DNA of 64,000 nt from Saposhnikovia divaricata (taxonomy: Eukaryota > Streptophyta > Magnoliopsida > Apiales > Apiaceae). The DNA lies in NCBI GenBank assembly GCA_036435485.1, contig CM071597.1, forward strand, positions 12,145,881 to 12,209,880, given 5' to 3'. The notes beneath the pieces are model-generated. The model made no database searches and was not told the origin of the DNA. It saw only the letters and a list, made by a program, of their open reading frames with translations. This document shows positions 22,397 through 33,534 of the stretch, one piece after another. The position numbers and the translations under genes were made by a program. The number at the start of each line of letters is the position of its first letter. Within the stretch, counting starts at the first letter, position 1.

Positions 22397-22398
<2 letters not shown>

Positions 22399-22862
22399 TA
22401 GTAGAAAAAAAATTATTTACGTTAATAAAGTATCATAATACATTTTTGATAGTATTGTAAACGATAATGTTTTAATTTCTAACTATAATATGTTATTGAC
22501 GGGAATTTTTGGGAATAGCTTATAAGATTATATAAATGTATAATAATACTTTATTAAAAAATTAATAATTTTTTTTATTATAATATGATATTGATGGGAA
22601 TAGAACCTCAAACTCTTAGAAATAGTTTATAAAATAATATATATGTTTAATAAAGATATGTTGTTGGTGGGATTTCAACTTTACCTATGAGAATATTTCA
22701 AATATTAGAAAAAGAATATTCATTTAGTATTAGATCCAACGGTTATCACTAATCTATTTTAAAATCCAACGGTTACTATTGAGTGTACTAAAAAGATGTA
22801 CTAAAAAAAGTGTACCAAACCAACAACCAAATATACCCTATTTCGCTTATAATAGTATAGTA

Positions 22863-23556
22863 CAAGCTTATAACCCGTGCTTCGCACGGGTTTATTTTAA
22901 TATCTAATAAATTTTAATTAACATTATAATTATGTTTTTATATAATCATTATTTTTGAATAATGTTTTCTAAATTTTAATTTAATATAAATTTAAATAAT
23001 TATATGCATGGTTTAAAATTTATATTGTAAAATTCTAAATTAAATATCTCGTTGACCGGTTCGAACCTTAAATGTTTAGTAAGTAATTTAATCATATAAT
23101 ATATCTTATTATTAAATCTGACGATTCCTATTTATTACTAAAATAATGATTTGAATATATGGTGTGATATATTTGGGTGTATATTAATGATTGCAAGATT
23201 AGTTTTAAATTAAAAAGTAACGTGTTTTATTCAGAAAAAAATATTACTAAAATAATGACGGAAAGATAAGGTGTGATATTTTGGGTGTATATTAATTATT
23301 GTAATATTAATTTTAAATTAAAAGATAATGTGTTTTAATTAGAAGTGAAATCTTTGGAGAAGATGGGTAATTGAGAAGGAAAGAGTTCAAGCGGGTGGAG
23401 GAATTTTAATTTTAATATAATTACCTTAACATTAGTAATTAACTTTTTGAGATTATTTTTATTATATAATATTATTATTATTTATTTAATAATTAGGATA
23501 ACCAAACCGAAAACCAAACCAACCAAACTTTCAATCTTTCGGTTTTAATATATTAA
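22863..23556 (-). mobile_element. Non-autonomous Helitron, diverged copy
   Basis: The 3' end is mutated (CAAG instead of CTAG) before TTATAACCCGTGCTTCGCACGGG. The 5' end (plus CTTTCGGTTTTAATATATTAA) directly abuts the next Helitron. Interior as in the other copies but more diverged. Confidence 0.65.
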
Positions 23557-24609
23557 CTAGCTTATAACCCGTGCGAAGCACGGTTTCTTTTGATAGGTTA
23601 TAAAATTTATTTAACATTATAATTATGTTTTTATATAATCCGTTTTTTTAATAATTTTTTAATTTTAATTTAATATAAATTTATATAATGATATGCATGG
23701 TTTAAAATTTATTTTGTAAAATTCTAAATTAAAAATGTCGTTGACGGGTTCGAACTTTGAATTTTTAGTAAATTAATTTAATCATATAATATATCTTATT
23801 ATTAGATCTAACGATTCTTATTTATTACTAAAAATAATGGTTTGAATATATGGTGAGATATTTTGGGGTGTATATTATTGATCGCAAGATTAATTTTAAA
23901 TTAAAAAGTAACGTGTTTTAATTACAAAAATTACTACTAAAAATAATTACGGAAAGATATGGTGTGATATTTTGGATATATATTAATTATTGTAATATTA
24001 GTTTGAAATTAAATGGTAAAGTATTTTAATTAGAAGTAAAATCTTTAGAAAAATGGGTAATTGAGTTGTTGGAGCAGAAAAATGAGTCTAAGTAGAAGTT
24101 CAATAAGTTGAAGTTCAATAAGTTCAATGTGGATGAAGGAATTTTAATCGGAATATAATTACGTTAACATTAATAATTAGCTTTTTGAGTTGTTTTTGTA
24201 ATTTAATTATTTATTTTAATAATTAATTTTAAATTAAAAAGTAACGTGTTTTAATTACAAAAATTACTACTAAAAATAATTACGGAAAGATATGGTGTGA
24301 TATTTTGGATATATATTAATTATTGTAATATTAGTTTGAAATTAAATGGTAAAGTATTTTAATTAGAAGTAAAATCTTTAAAAAATGGTAATTGAGTTGT
24401 TGGAGCAGAAAAAAGAGTCCAAGTAGAAGTTCAATAAGTTCAATGTGGATGAAGGAATTTTAATCGGAATATAATTACGTTAACATTAATAATTAGTTTT
24501 TTGAGTTGTTTTTGTAATTTAATTTTTTTTTTTAATAATTAGGATAACCAAACCGAAAACCAAAACTTTCAAAACATTGAATGTTTGGGCTTTAATATAA
24601 TAATATTGA
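23557..24609 (-). mobile_element. Non-autonomous Helitron with internal duplication
   Basis: CTAG at 23557-23560 and hairpin CCGTGCGAAGCACGG mark the minus-strand 3' end. An internal ~300-bp block (starting about 23890) is repeated from about 24225. The 5' end is degenerate (GGCTTTAATATAATAATATTGA). Confidence 0.7.
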
Positions 24610-25294
24610 ATTGATGAAGATGGTGTAAATTAGGTTTAGAAGAATAGAGTTCTATGCCCAGTGTTCGTGAAGGCAACGGAGGTTTTAAGTTTAGCTGTAT
24701 TAGTAATGGTGTAAATATAAAATACTATTGTGTCTTTAGGACTATAGCCAATAACGGATTAAAATTGATTTATTTTATATTTAAAATTAATTAAAAATTA
24801 AATTAAATTAACCGAAAACCAAAATAAATAGGATAACCAAACCGAAAACCAAAACTTTCAATGTTTCGGCTTTAATATAATAGTATAGATATAGATAAAT
24901 ATAAATAAATAAATTACAGTGGAGATAATACAAATACATAATACAATCATTATACTTACACTTTAATGATATATATGGTGTTGCAAAAAAAAGAGAAAAG
25001 CCGAAGAAACTTGTGTATTGAATTGATGAAGATGGTGTAAATTAGGTTTAGAAGAATAGAGTTCTGTGCAGTGTTCGTGAAGGCAACGGAGGTTTTAAGT
25101 TTAGTTGTATTAGTAATGGTGTAAATATAAAATACTATTGTGTCTTTAGGACTATAGCCAATAACGGATTAAAATTGATTTATTTATATTTAAAATTAAT
25201 TAAAAATTAAATTAATCAAACTGAAAACCAAAATAAATAGGATAACCAAACCGAAAACCAAAACTTTCAATGTTTCGGCTTTAATATAATAGTA
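24606..25294 (-). mobile_element. Two Helitron 5'-end fragments sharing a distinct interior
   Basis: ATTGAATTGATGAAGATGG at 24606 and 25017 starts two ~280-bp copies, each ending in the Helitron 5' sequence (GGCTTTAATATAATAGTA). The interior (GTTCGTGAAGGCAACGGAGG, CTTTAGGACTATAGCC) is not found in the other copies, so this is either a second subfamily or captured DNA. Confidence 0.55.
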
Positions 25295-26011
25295 CTAGCT
25301 TATAACCCGTGCGAAGCATGAGTTTCTTTTGATAGGTTATAAAATTTATTTAACATTATAATTATGTTTTTATATAATCCTTATTTTTAATAATTTTTTA
25401 ATTTTAATTTAATATAAATTTATATAATGATATGCATGGTTTAAAATTTATTTTGTAAAATTCTAAATTAAAAATGTCGTTGACGGGTTCGAACTTTGAA
25501 TTTTTAGTAAATTAATTTAATCATATAATATATCTTATTATTAGATCTAACGATTCTTATTTATTACTAAAAATAATGATTTGAATATATGGTGAGATAT
25601 TTTTGGGTGTATATTAGTGATCGCAAGATTAATTTTAAATTAAAAAGTACTCCATGTTTTAATTACAAAAATTACTACTAAAAATAATTACGGAAAGATA
25701 TGGTATGATATTTTGGATATATATTAATTATTGTAATATTAGTTTTAAATTAAATGATAAAGTGTTTTAATTAGAAGTAAAATCTTTAGAAAAAATGAAT
25801 AATTGAGTTGTTGGAGCAGAAAAAAGAGTTTAAGTAGAAGTTCAATGTGGATGAAGGAATTTTAATCGGAATATAATTACGTTAACATTAGTAATTAGCT
25901 TTTTGAGTTGTTTTTGTAATTTAATTATTTATTTTAATAATTAAGATAATCAAACCGAAAACCAAAACTTTCAAAACTTTCAATGTTTCGGCTTTAATAT
26001 AATAGTATAGA
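25295..26011 (-). mobile_element. Best-preserved non-autonomous Helitron, 717 bp
   Basis: On the minus strand it starts TCTATACTATTATATTAAAG and ends with a GTGCTTCGCAC hairpin, TTATAAG and CTAG. It lies between A and T on that strand (T at 26012, A at 25294 in plus orientation). These are the four hallmarks of Helitrons: 5' TC, 3' hairpin, CTRR end, insertion between A and T without duplication. There is no Rep/helicase, so movement relied on another copy. Confidence 0.8.
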
Positions 26012-26324
26012 TAGATATACTATAGATAGTATAAATAAATAGATAGAATCATAGAAGAGAGATTTATATTTTTAAATAAGAGCTGGAAAATCGTAAATAC
26101 TAGAAATTATCCTCTTTTCATCATTACTTATCAAGATCAATACTACTTGACAACGAAGCCTAGATTAAGAAGTCCATAAGATCCAAGAATACCATAAAAT
26201 AATAATCCCACAATCCAGTCCATCTTAATCATAAGCCCATACCAACATGTGGACTGCAACAAAGCCCCAACCCATTTCCCTTCTTCATCTTCTTCTCACT
26301 TTACAAAAATTGTAAAGTTCTGAA
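26012..26324 (+). promoter_or_regulatory. CLPR1 upstream region and 5' UTR
   Basis: Only 313 bp separate the last Helitron from the CLPR1 start codon. The region has GCCCAT/GCCCCAACCCA stretches (26232, 26266) of the type seen in plant housekeeping promoters and a CT-rich leader (26276-26300). No clear TATA box at a usual distance. The exact transcription start cannot be seen. Confidence 0.45.
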
Positions 26325-29300
26325 ATGGCCAAGTCTCTGCTTCTCTCTCCTCTCTCATCATCTCCAAAAATCCTCGAAAATCGTGAGATGGGTAGTGGAC
26401 AATATCTCCAAAGTTCATCTTTTGTGCACAATACTAAGCTCATATTTGGTGTTTCATCGTCAAGAAAGATTGTTCAGAAGTGTTGTTTTAGGACTTTGAC
26501 AGCTTCTGCTAACTCTTTTGACCATATTCCTAAGCAGTTCAGACAGGAGAATCTTAAAGATGGATGTTAGTTGTTACCTTAACTCAACCCTTCTTTTACT
26601 ATGTTTATGTTTGTATGTATGTGTCTGTTGTGTGTTCAATTTTGGGTCAGATTTGTGTTGTTTTTTTGTATGTTGGGGTGGTTTTTGTAGTGAAATGAAA
26701 AATATTTGTTGGTTTTTGTGGGGTTTGTAATTTTGTTGTTGCAATATGGGCTAATTTTTTTGTGACTAATTTTCGTGTTTTCGGGTTTCTTCTTATTGTA
26801 ATGTCCTGTTGAATTTAGGTCAAATTTGTGCTATCTGGTTCTGGATTGGGAATATTTATGTTGTTAAATGCGATAAGTATGTGGGGGGTTAGGCTGATGT
26901 TTGGGCTTGTTTCATTAGCTATTCGTTGCTTATAAGTGAATCAAAATACTGTGAATACGAGTATCATTTCAGCTACTTGAATTCTAGTTTTCGGGAGTAA
27001 TAAGCGATAGAACATTAGCGTGTAATGAGCTGTATAGTTGTTTGAGAGCAACATGATAAACTCAATTTGATTTAGATAGTGCCCGTGCTCTATACTTTAC
27101 AGTCAGGGTATATCAATTCAGACAAATTTAATCTAGTAACTTTTCATATTGCTTGAGCAATTATCAAGAACATCTGCCTTTCGGGTGTATTTTCCAGAAT
27201 TAGTTGTACATTTCTTTGTTTTTTTAATTCAGTGGATTAGTGTACTAATTCACTTGTTTTAGTATTTATATGCAATAACTGTCAGATTTAACACCCAGTC
27301 TTAGTAGACCAGTGTCCAGTAGCCAGTTTTATGTTGTCCATAATTACATGAAAACCTGGCTAATAATTGCATTTTACAAAACTTATATGTTTGCATTACA
27401 TCCAGATTATAAAGGTAGTTGCGCTGAAGCTTCTATATTACAGTTTACGTTAGTTTTGTGTATATATGGAAAATCTGAAAATACGATCAGACTTAGACCA
27501 GTTCAATAATTTTTTGGTAGAGCTTATTTTTATTATGCTTGCTTAAACCTTTAACAATGAGTCCGTTCTAAAAATATTTTGCCTTTTGATAATATGGTTG
27601 CTGTTGTCAGCCAATGCTTCCCACTTCCCTGTAATGAATGTGAGTTCATAATTCTACTTGGTTATCGTCTCGTTTGTAGTGATGGACAATTACAACAATG
27701 CCCCAAAACATCTATACGGCCTCAGTCCTTCACAGATGGACATGTTCATGACTGAAGATAATCCTGTTCGTAGGCAGTCAGAAAAAGTTACAGAGGTCTC
27801 TTGCTATACATCTTTCCTCACTTTATTTAATGTTAAATTACGGTCGATTTGCTTTTTTGTTACCAAAAAATGATATCACAAGCCAGTTTATGCATTACTT
27901 TTTTTATCGCCTATTGCTATGGCTATGTATCCTTCACGTACATGTAAGATTGATATTCACAGTTTAATACGTCAAACTAGACTCTTATATTTATTTAGAT
28001 TGTTGACTCCAACATCCAACCATAGGCAACACACAAAGTTTCTGCATCTATCCCTTGTAGCTTCCATGAAAGTATCAAAATGTTTGATAGTGGCACATAT
28101 ACAAAGGTGTTCTCTCTCTTTTACATTTACCTTACTATCTTGATTCTTGACATTTCAACAGGAAAGTATATCATCTTCCCAGAATTATATAAATCATGGG
28201 GGTATGTGGAGTTTATCAGGTGTTGATGGGAATGGAAGGGGGCCTTCCAGGTATGGTATGAGCGTGAGCATGTATCGTGGAGGAGGAGGCAGAGGAAACG
28301 GAAGGCCTAGATCCGCTCCTCCAGATCTGCCGTCTCTTCTGTTAGATGCTCGAATATGCTACCTAGGCATGCCTGTAAGACAACTGCTTCATTCAATACT
28401 TTCTGCTAGTAGTAAAATATGTATATTGCTCTCTGGTAAGTTAATATTTCATCTTTTTCTATCTGTGCTGTAGATTGTACCAGCAGTGACAGAGCTTCTT
28501 GTTGCTCAGTTTATGTGGCTTGATTATGATAATCCATCAAAGCCCATATATCTTTACATTAATTCATCAGGGACACAGGTAATTTTTTTGTTTGTTGCTC
28601 TTAACTATCTTTTTCTTTTGTCACATTTACCACTACTGTCACCATGGAATACCAACTTAGCTGAAGGACTTTCATCTACATGATTGTTTTTTACCAATCT
28701 GATTTCTTTTCTGCATGAAACAATACAACAGAATGAGAAGATGGAGACTGTTGGATCTGAAACAGAGGCATACGCGATCGCAGACACCATGGCTGTAAGC
28801 ATATATGTGTAGTAGTATTAGTAATTGAGTAGTATCAATGAACATGTACAAAAGCAACAATAATCTTCAGATGATGCTGAGCTGTCTTGCAAAAAGTACT
28901 TGAGAATGTATCAGTAGTGGATCTTGAGAAATCCTTCCACCCAACAATTGAGATATAGAAGTGTTTCAGTTGTCCGTTTAATTACTTTCTCCCATTATAA
29001 TGCCTTTTTACTACCTTAAAGTCTAATGAATCCTGTTTTTTTTTTCCTTTTCTGGTGCCCTTTGAACTTCAAGTATTGCAAATCAGATGTGTATACAGTG
29101 AATTGTGGCATGGCTTTTGGTCAAGCAGCCATGCTTTTGTCGCTTGGAACCAAGGGTTATCGTGCTATGCAGCCAAATTCCTCCAGTAAGCTCATATTTC
29201 TGTGAAATATATTAGCATGAATTATATTGCCTATCTGTTTATACTTTATAGTTTATAAGTTATGTTAGATGTATCATTGCTGTATTTTAAGTGTTCTCTG

Positions 29301-30607
29301 GAAAATTATTAGTCACATTAAAAACAGATAACAAAAATTGATGTATGAAGGTTCTAATTGTAATTTGTAACTCGGTCACCAAGTTTTCTAGAAGATAGAT
29401 ATACTATCGTCATCACTCATCACCCATGAGAGAACGTGTTATCTTATGACACGTCAGTCATGCTTCACATTGGTTATATTCTTTTGTCATCTGTTTCTCT
29501 TTAAGATTGGATTCCCTAGTTCAGTGTTTTATTTTTGTTATACTGTAATCCAACTTCTTTGAGTATAAAGAATGCTCATGGGCCTCATGGACTGAGCAAC
29601 AAATCTCGGAAGGTTGTGAGTTATGGCATGCTACTGCCATTTCTTGATCTAGTTCATTATCAGAATGCTCTGTTCCCCTCGGCACCCATTGAGCTACACC
29701 AACAAAAAGAAGTATTTGTTGACATTAATTAATCTAGTTCATTATCACTCCACCCTGTTCCTCGGCACCTATCTAGCTACACCAACAGAAAAGGAGTATA
29801 TGTTCATGCTTCCCACTTAGGAAAGATATAAATTACTGGTTGTACTGATGAGTAATTTTAGAATTTAATGATATGTTTTTAGTATTAGTATTAGACAGAA
29901 TGGATCTCCAGTGGAATATACCAAGGCCTACATATTGAAAACAATTTTCCTCTGCCCATTCCCCTCGAAAGTCCAAAATTTAGCTCTCCTGTATGGCTGA
30001 TTGCATTTGTCACATCCTAATATGGATATATATTGTCGTAATCAAGTATAATTTATCAGTTGTGCCATTTCTGCATGTGGTTGACCCTCTTTGAATTTAT
30101 ATTGCAGCAAAATTATATCTTCCCAAAGTCAACCGATCAAGCGGTGCAGTGATAGATATGTGGATTAAGGTTGTGTGTGTGTGTGAGTGCGTGTGTGTGT
30201 CTGTCTGTGTTTGTACCTTATGTACAAACTACAAAGCATCTGACTTATACATTGCATCAGGCAAAAGAACTAGATGCAAACACCGAGTATTATCTTGAGC
30301 TCCTAGCAAAAGGAATTGGGAAGCCAAAGGAAGAAATCGAGAAAGACATTCAGCGACCTAAATATATGCAAGCTCAGGAGGCAATTGATTATGGCGTCGC
30401 AGACAAGATAATTGATTCTAGGGATAATGCCTTCGAAAAACGGGTAGGTTATTTGAAGTACTTTCCTCTTTGCATCTGCTACCTACACCGTCTTACCACA
30501 TACTATTTATCGCTGACCAGGATTATGATAGCATACTGGCACAATCGAAGGCAATGAGGGGTAGAACAGCAGGGAACCCACAGGCCGCCCCCTCTGGACT
30601 TAGGTAA
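26325..30607 (+). CDS. CLPR1: Plastid Clp protease proteolytic-core subunit ClpR1 (non-catalytic), nine exons
   Basis: Exons, all with GT-AG borders and consistent phase: 26325-26565, 27680-27795, 28162-28374, 28474-28578, 28732-28794, 29074-29185, 30108-30169, 30261-30443, 30521-30607 (1182 bp, 393 residues). The N-terminus is Ser-rich, basic and short of acidic residues, as in a chloroplast transit peptide. The Clp fold starts near residue 170 (DLPSLLLDARICYLGMP). The catalytic Ser is replaced by Gly262 (GMAFGQAA), the His by Tyr287 (KLYLP) and the Asp by Pro337 (RPKYM), so it is a ClpR, not a ClpP. The segment MDMFMTED.PVRRQ.EKVTEESISS identifies ClpR1 within the family. In plants ClpR1 sits in the heptameric R-ring of the stromal Clp core with ClpP1, and its loss impairs chloroplast development. 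Intron 7 contains a GT-rich microsatellite (30170-30215). Confidence 0.95.
29644..29802 (+). repeat. Diverged tandem duplication in CLPR1 intron 6
   Basis: CTAGTTCATTATCA...CTCGGCACC...GAGCTACACCAACA occurs twice, about 84 bp apart, with several differences. No coding sense. Confidence 0.7.
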
Positions 30608-32469
30608 TTAAAATGGACTTAGGTAACTAAAATGCAGTTGTGGCCAATTCTTGATGTCGAAGTGTTACCTCAAGGCGGTCAAGTTCTTGTTGTGTGACAT
30701 GGCATAGGTTCTCTTAAAAGTAGACATGTATTGCTAATTGGTTACATGTAGTACCGCTCCTTTAAATGCTTGTTTGGAGAACGATAATATAGACTTTTGC
30801 AACAATTATTTTTGTAAATCTACAGTGGATCCTAACTGTCCTTTCGCTGTATAATCTGGCTTCTTGCTGTTAAGCAACTCCTTGGACGTGGTCATAGTTT
30901 ATATGGATGGCATTATAATCATTTACGTATAAACATACAATTCATTATTGTTATCATAATATGTTCGAAGTATTACATTCAAAATTATGTACTCCAGTTA
31001 TATAGTTGGAAAAATAAACAGCTTGGTGATAGGCAATGTAATAGACATAACCTATTCCTGTAAGGAAAAAGAAAGTTATAGACAAAACATTTTGAAATTG
31101 AATGGAAAAGGTCATACATGTTTACTTTTTAGTTGAGAACATTTTTTGTGAAAAACAGAAAATTTGACATCCAATTACGATTATGGGTTAAACGTTCCTA
31201 AAATTAAGTTATTAATGTTATGTAGTTTCAGTTTGAATTTATATTATAATTTTTTTATATTTTAAACAGCTTTCCATTTTCAAATTTCAGGTGAGGGATG
31301 TACATTAGTTAATATTTAAACAATATAAAGGTCATTCTAATGAACTTCAAAAGAATTTACCAATTTGGAAGCATGTTATTATTAAAATATAAAATAAAGT
31401 GGAGCACATCAATCACAGTCTTAATAATGTGTTATATATCGTCCGAACCTGGCAAAATGAATTGAACTAAATTTATAATAAAAAAATATAATTTCGAATG
31501 TAGGAACACTTTTATTAGTTAAGTTCAGTAATATTTACTCATTTAACAAGATGGGAGAATAATTTAATGATTAATATCTACATGTATGTAACAAAAGTTT
31601 AGGTAACAAATATACCAATTAACAAATATTACGAACTAGATGCTAATATTTTAGAAAGCATATAGATCAATAACTTGTACTAAACTGAGACAATACATAA
31701 TTGTATATATAGTTTGTATTAAGTTTTTTTTTTTTTTTTTTTTTTTTGTCAGGTTGCATTAAGGTAGTATTAAACAGCTTAATGTTGAAACACTTACATT
31801 ATGGAAATTAGTAAAATTACAAAACAAACTAAATTCGCAGAAACCAAAATCAATTTATAAAATGCGCATGTGCATGTGCCTTCATCAGAATTAGAATTTC
31901 AAATATGCATAATTAGCACAATTTGATAACTAATTAAGATAGTAATTTAGTTGGCCTGCAGACATTCTCTATGAATTATTGAGTGTTGTGTACAGGTATA
32001 ATACTCACACACGAGCCACGAGGTTGGTTTTGGATAATAAAATTTAAGACCAACTACAAACAATGATGGATGCTTCACTGATAGTTCGCAGCTCAGGCAT
32101 GCATATTTATTTCTTTAGGGGACAAAAATGCATGTTATTTGTTTAAGGGATCACAGTAATATAAGACATTAGTGAGTACACATTTTGTTGTTTAAGCACG
32201 GTTTTAATAGTTCTTTAGCTGTACATTTACAATTTGGTGGTTTGTCCTTTGATCTATGATTCCGTTTTGCTTATGGTGTTGCCCGATAGCTTGTCTTGCA
32301 AAAATTAAAAGAAATAAAAAAAAATGTTTCACTATATCATATATTCTGCATTTCTGAAAATTTGTCTAGGATGTTAGACACTAATAATGATGTTATTGAT
32401 TTTTATTCATAGACACATGTGGGTTTTAAATCCCATATTTTCAATTTATTTTGAGTTATATTTTGAGTA
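30608..32469. other. Intergenic DNA 3' of CLPR1
   Basis: The first ~200 bp are presumably the CLPR1 3' UTR. Beyond that the DNA is AT-rich, with a T tract at about 31722-31747 and no ORF or repeat that I can identify. Confidence 0.5.
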
Positions 32470-32976
32470 GACGAAAATTGTGTGCCCGCAATAAGTATTG
32501 CTTGAAATATTTTCTCCTTCACGAGAATTTACCAAAAGTATATTTGTTTATTCAAAATGATTAAGGAATAAATTAGATATGATTATCCAAAACTGCTAAC
32601 TTACTAGTGAAAAACTTGGACGAGAAATGTAAATTCCACATTGATTTGTAAAAGGATCATGTATGATTTTGTATAGCAAAACATTTTTGTTAAGTTCAAA
32701 TGTGTTACTTATTACTTGTGTATTGCTTTGATACAAATTTTAACTGGACCGAATAATTATAGATTAATTTTACTAAAATATAATTTCATTGGATTCGAGC
32801 TTTAAAATAAATAATTTGTTTATTTATTAAATAATTTGAAATTGATTTGGCATAAATTAATTTGATTTGATTAATAATAATTGAAACTGATTTAATTAAT
32901 TAATGTGTTAATTAAATGTAAAGTGTAGCGCATATATTTTTGTATCCGGTATATATGCATATATTTGTAATTATAC
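32470..32976 (+). repeat. Segmental duplication copy 1, left piece (continues after element C)
   Basis: From GAAAATTGTGTGC onward this matches 60676-61198 with moderate divergence. The match resumes at 56021 after element C, is broken again by a Tourist MITE and a hAT-type element, and ends near 58965 (61787 in copy 2). Confidence 0.85.
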
Positions 32977-33499
32977 TGATATGGGCTGAAAATAAACCCT
33001 AAAAATACATTTAATGTTGCATTAAATGAACCTAGAATGGTCCAAGGGTAGAAGCCCATTAAATGGGGCCCAAGACCCTAATTAATTATTAATTTCGTAA
33101 TTGATTATTCAGCAAATAAAAAACCCCATATTTGAGTCAACAAGGGAACCTAATCATATTAGGAGTGATCTTCAAGGCATATAAATTCTAATTCTTATCT
33201 TCTTATCTGTTAGAAGGTTCTAGAATTGGGCCTAAGCTGTGACTTGCCCATCAAGACACCTAATTCTACTCTAATTCCAAGGCATCCAATGCCTATATAA
33301 AGGACCTGATCCTTCAACCTAGAACTACGTTTTATTGGCTTGATTCTTGATATTTGCAAGATACGTAGGCATCTTGTGAGGACCCGAGTTAAGTCACGAA
33401 ACACTTGATCAGCCATTGAAGCTCGAAGCTCACACACCTGTGCATCAAATACACAAACCCTAGCCGCAACACTAGTAACCTAGTTTTTATTCCACAACA
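32977..33499 (+). repeat. 5' LTR of element C
   Basis: Starts TGATATGGGC and ends CCACAACA. TATA box CCTATATAAAGG at 33291-33302. Confidence 0.95.
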
Positions 33500-33501
33500 T
33501 T

Positions 33502-33519
33502 TGGCGCCGTCTGTGGGAA
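33502..33519 (+). promoter_or_regulatory. Primer binding site of element C
   Basis: TGGCGCCGTCTGTGGGAA, two bases after the LTR. This form is common in Tat/Ogre-type elements and differs from the site in A, B and D. I recall it as matching a tRNA-Arg but cannot check. Confidence 0.75.
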
Positions 33520-33534
33520 TTTCGGATATCAACC

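Noticed and set aside
28486..30557. Single-exon ORFs overlapping CLPR1 exons and introns
   Set aside because: They read across splice sites. The nine-exon model explains all conserved protein sequence.
33210..33437. 75-codon minus-strand ORF in the LTRs of C (also 55731-55958)
   Set aside because: Present in both LTRs only because the LTRs are repeats; no domain or start context.
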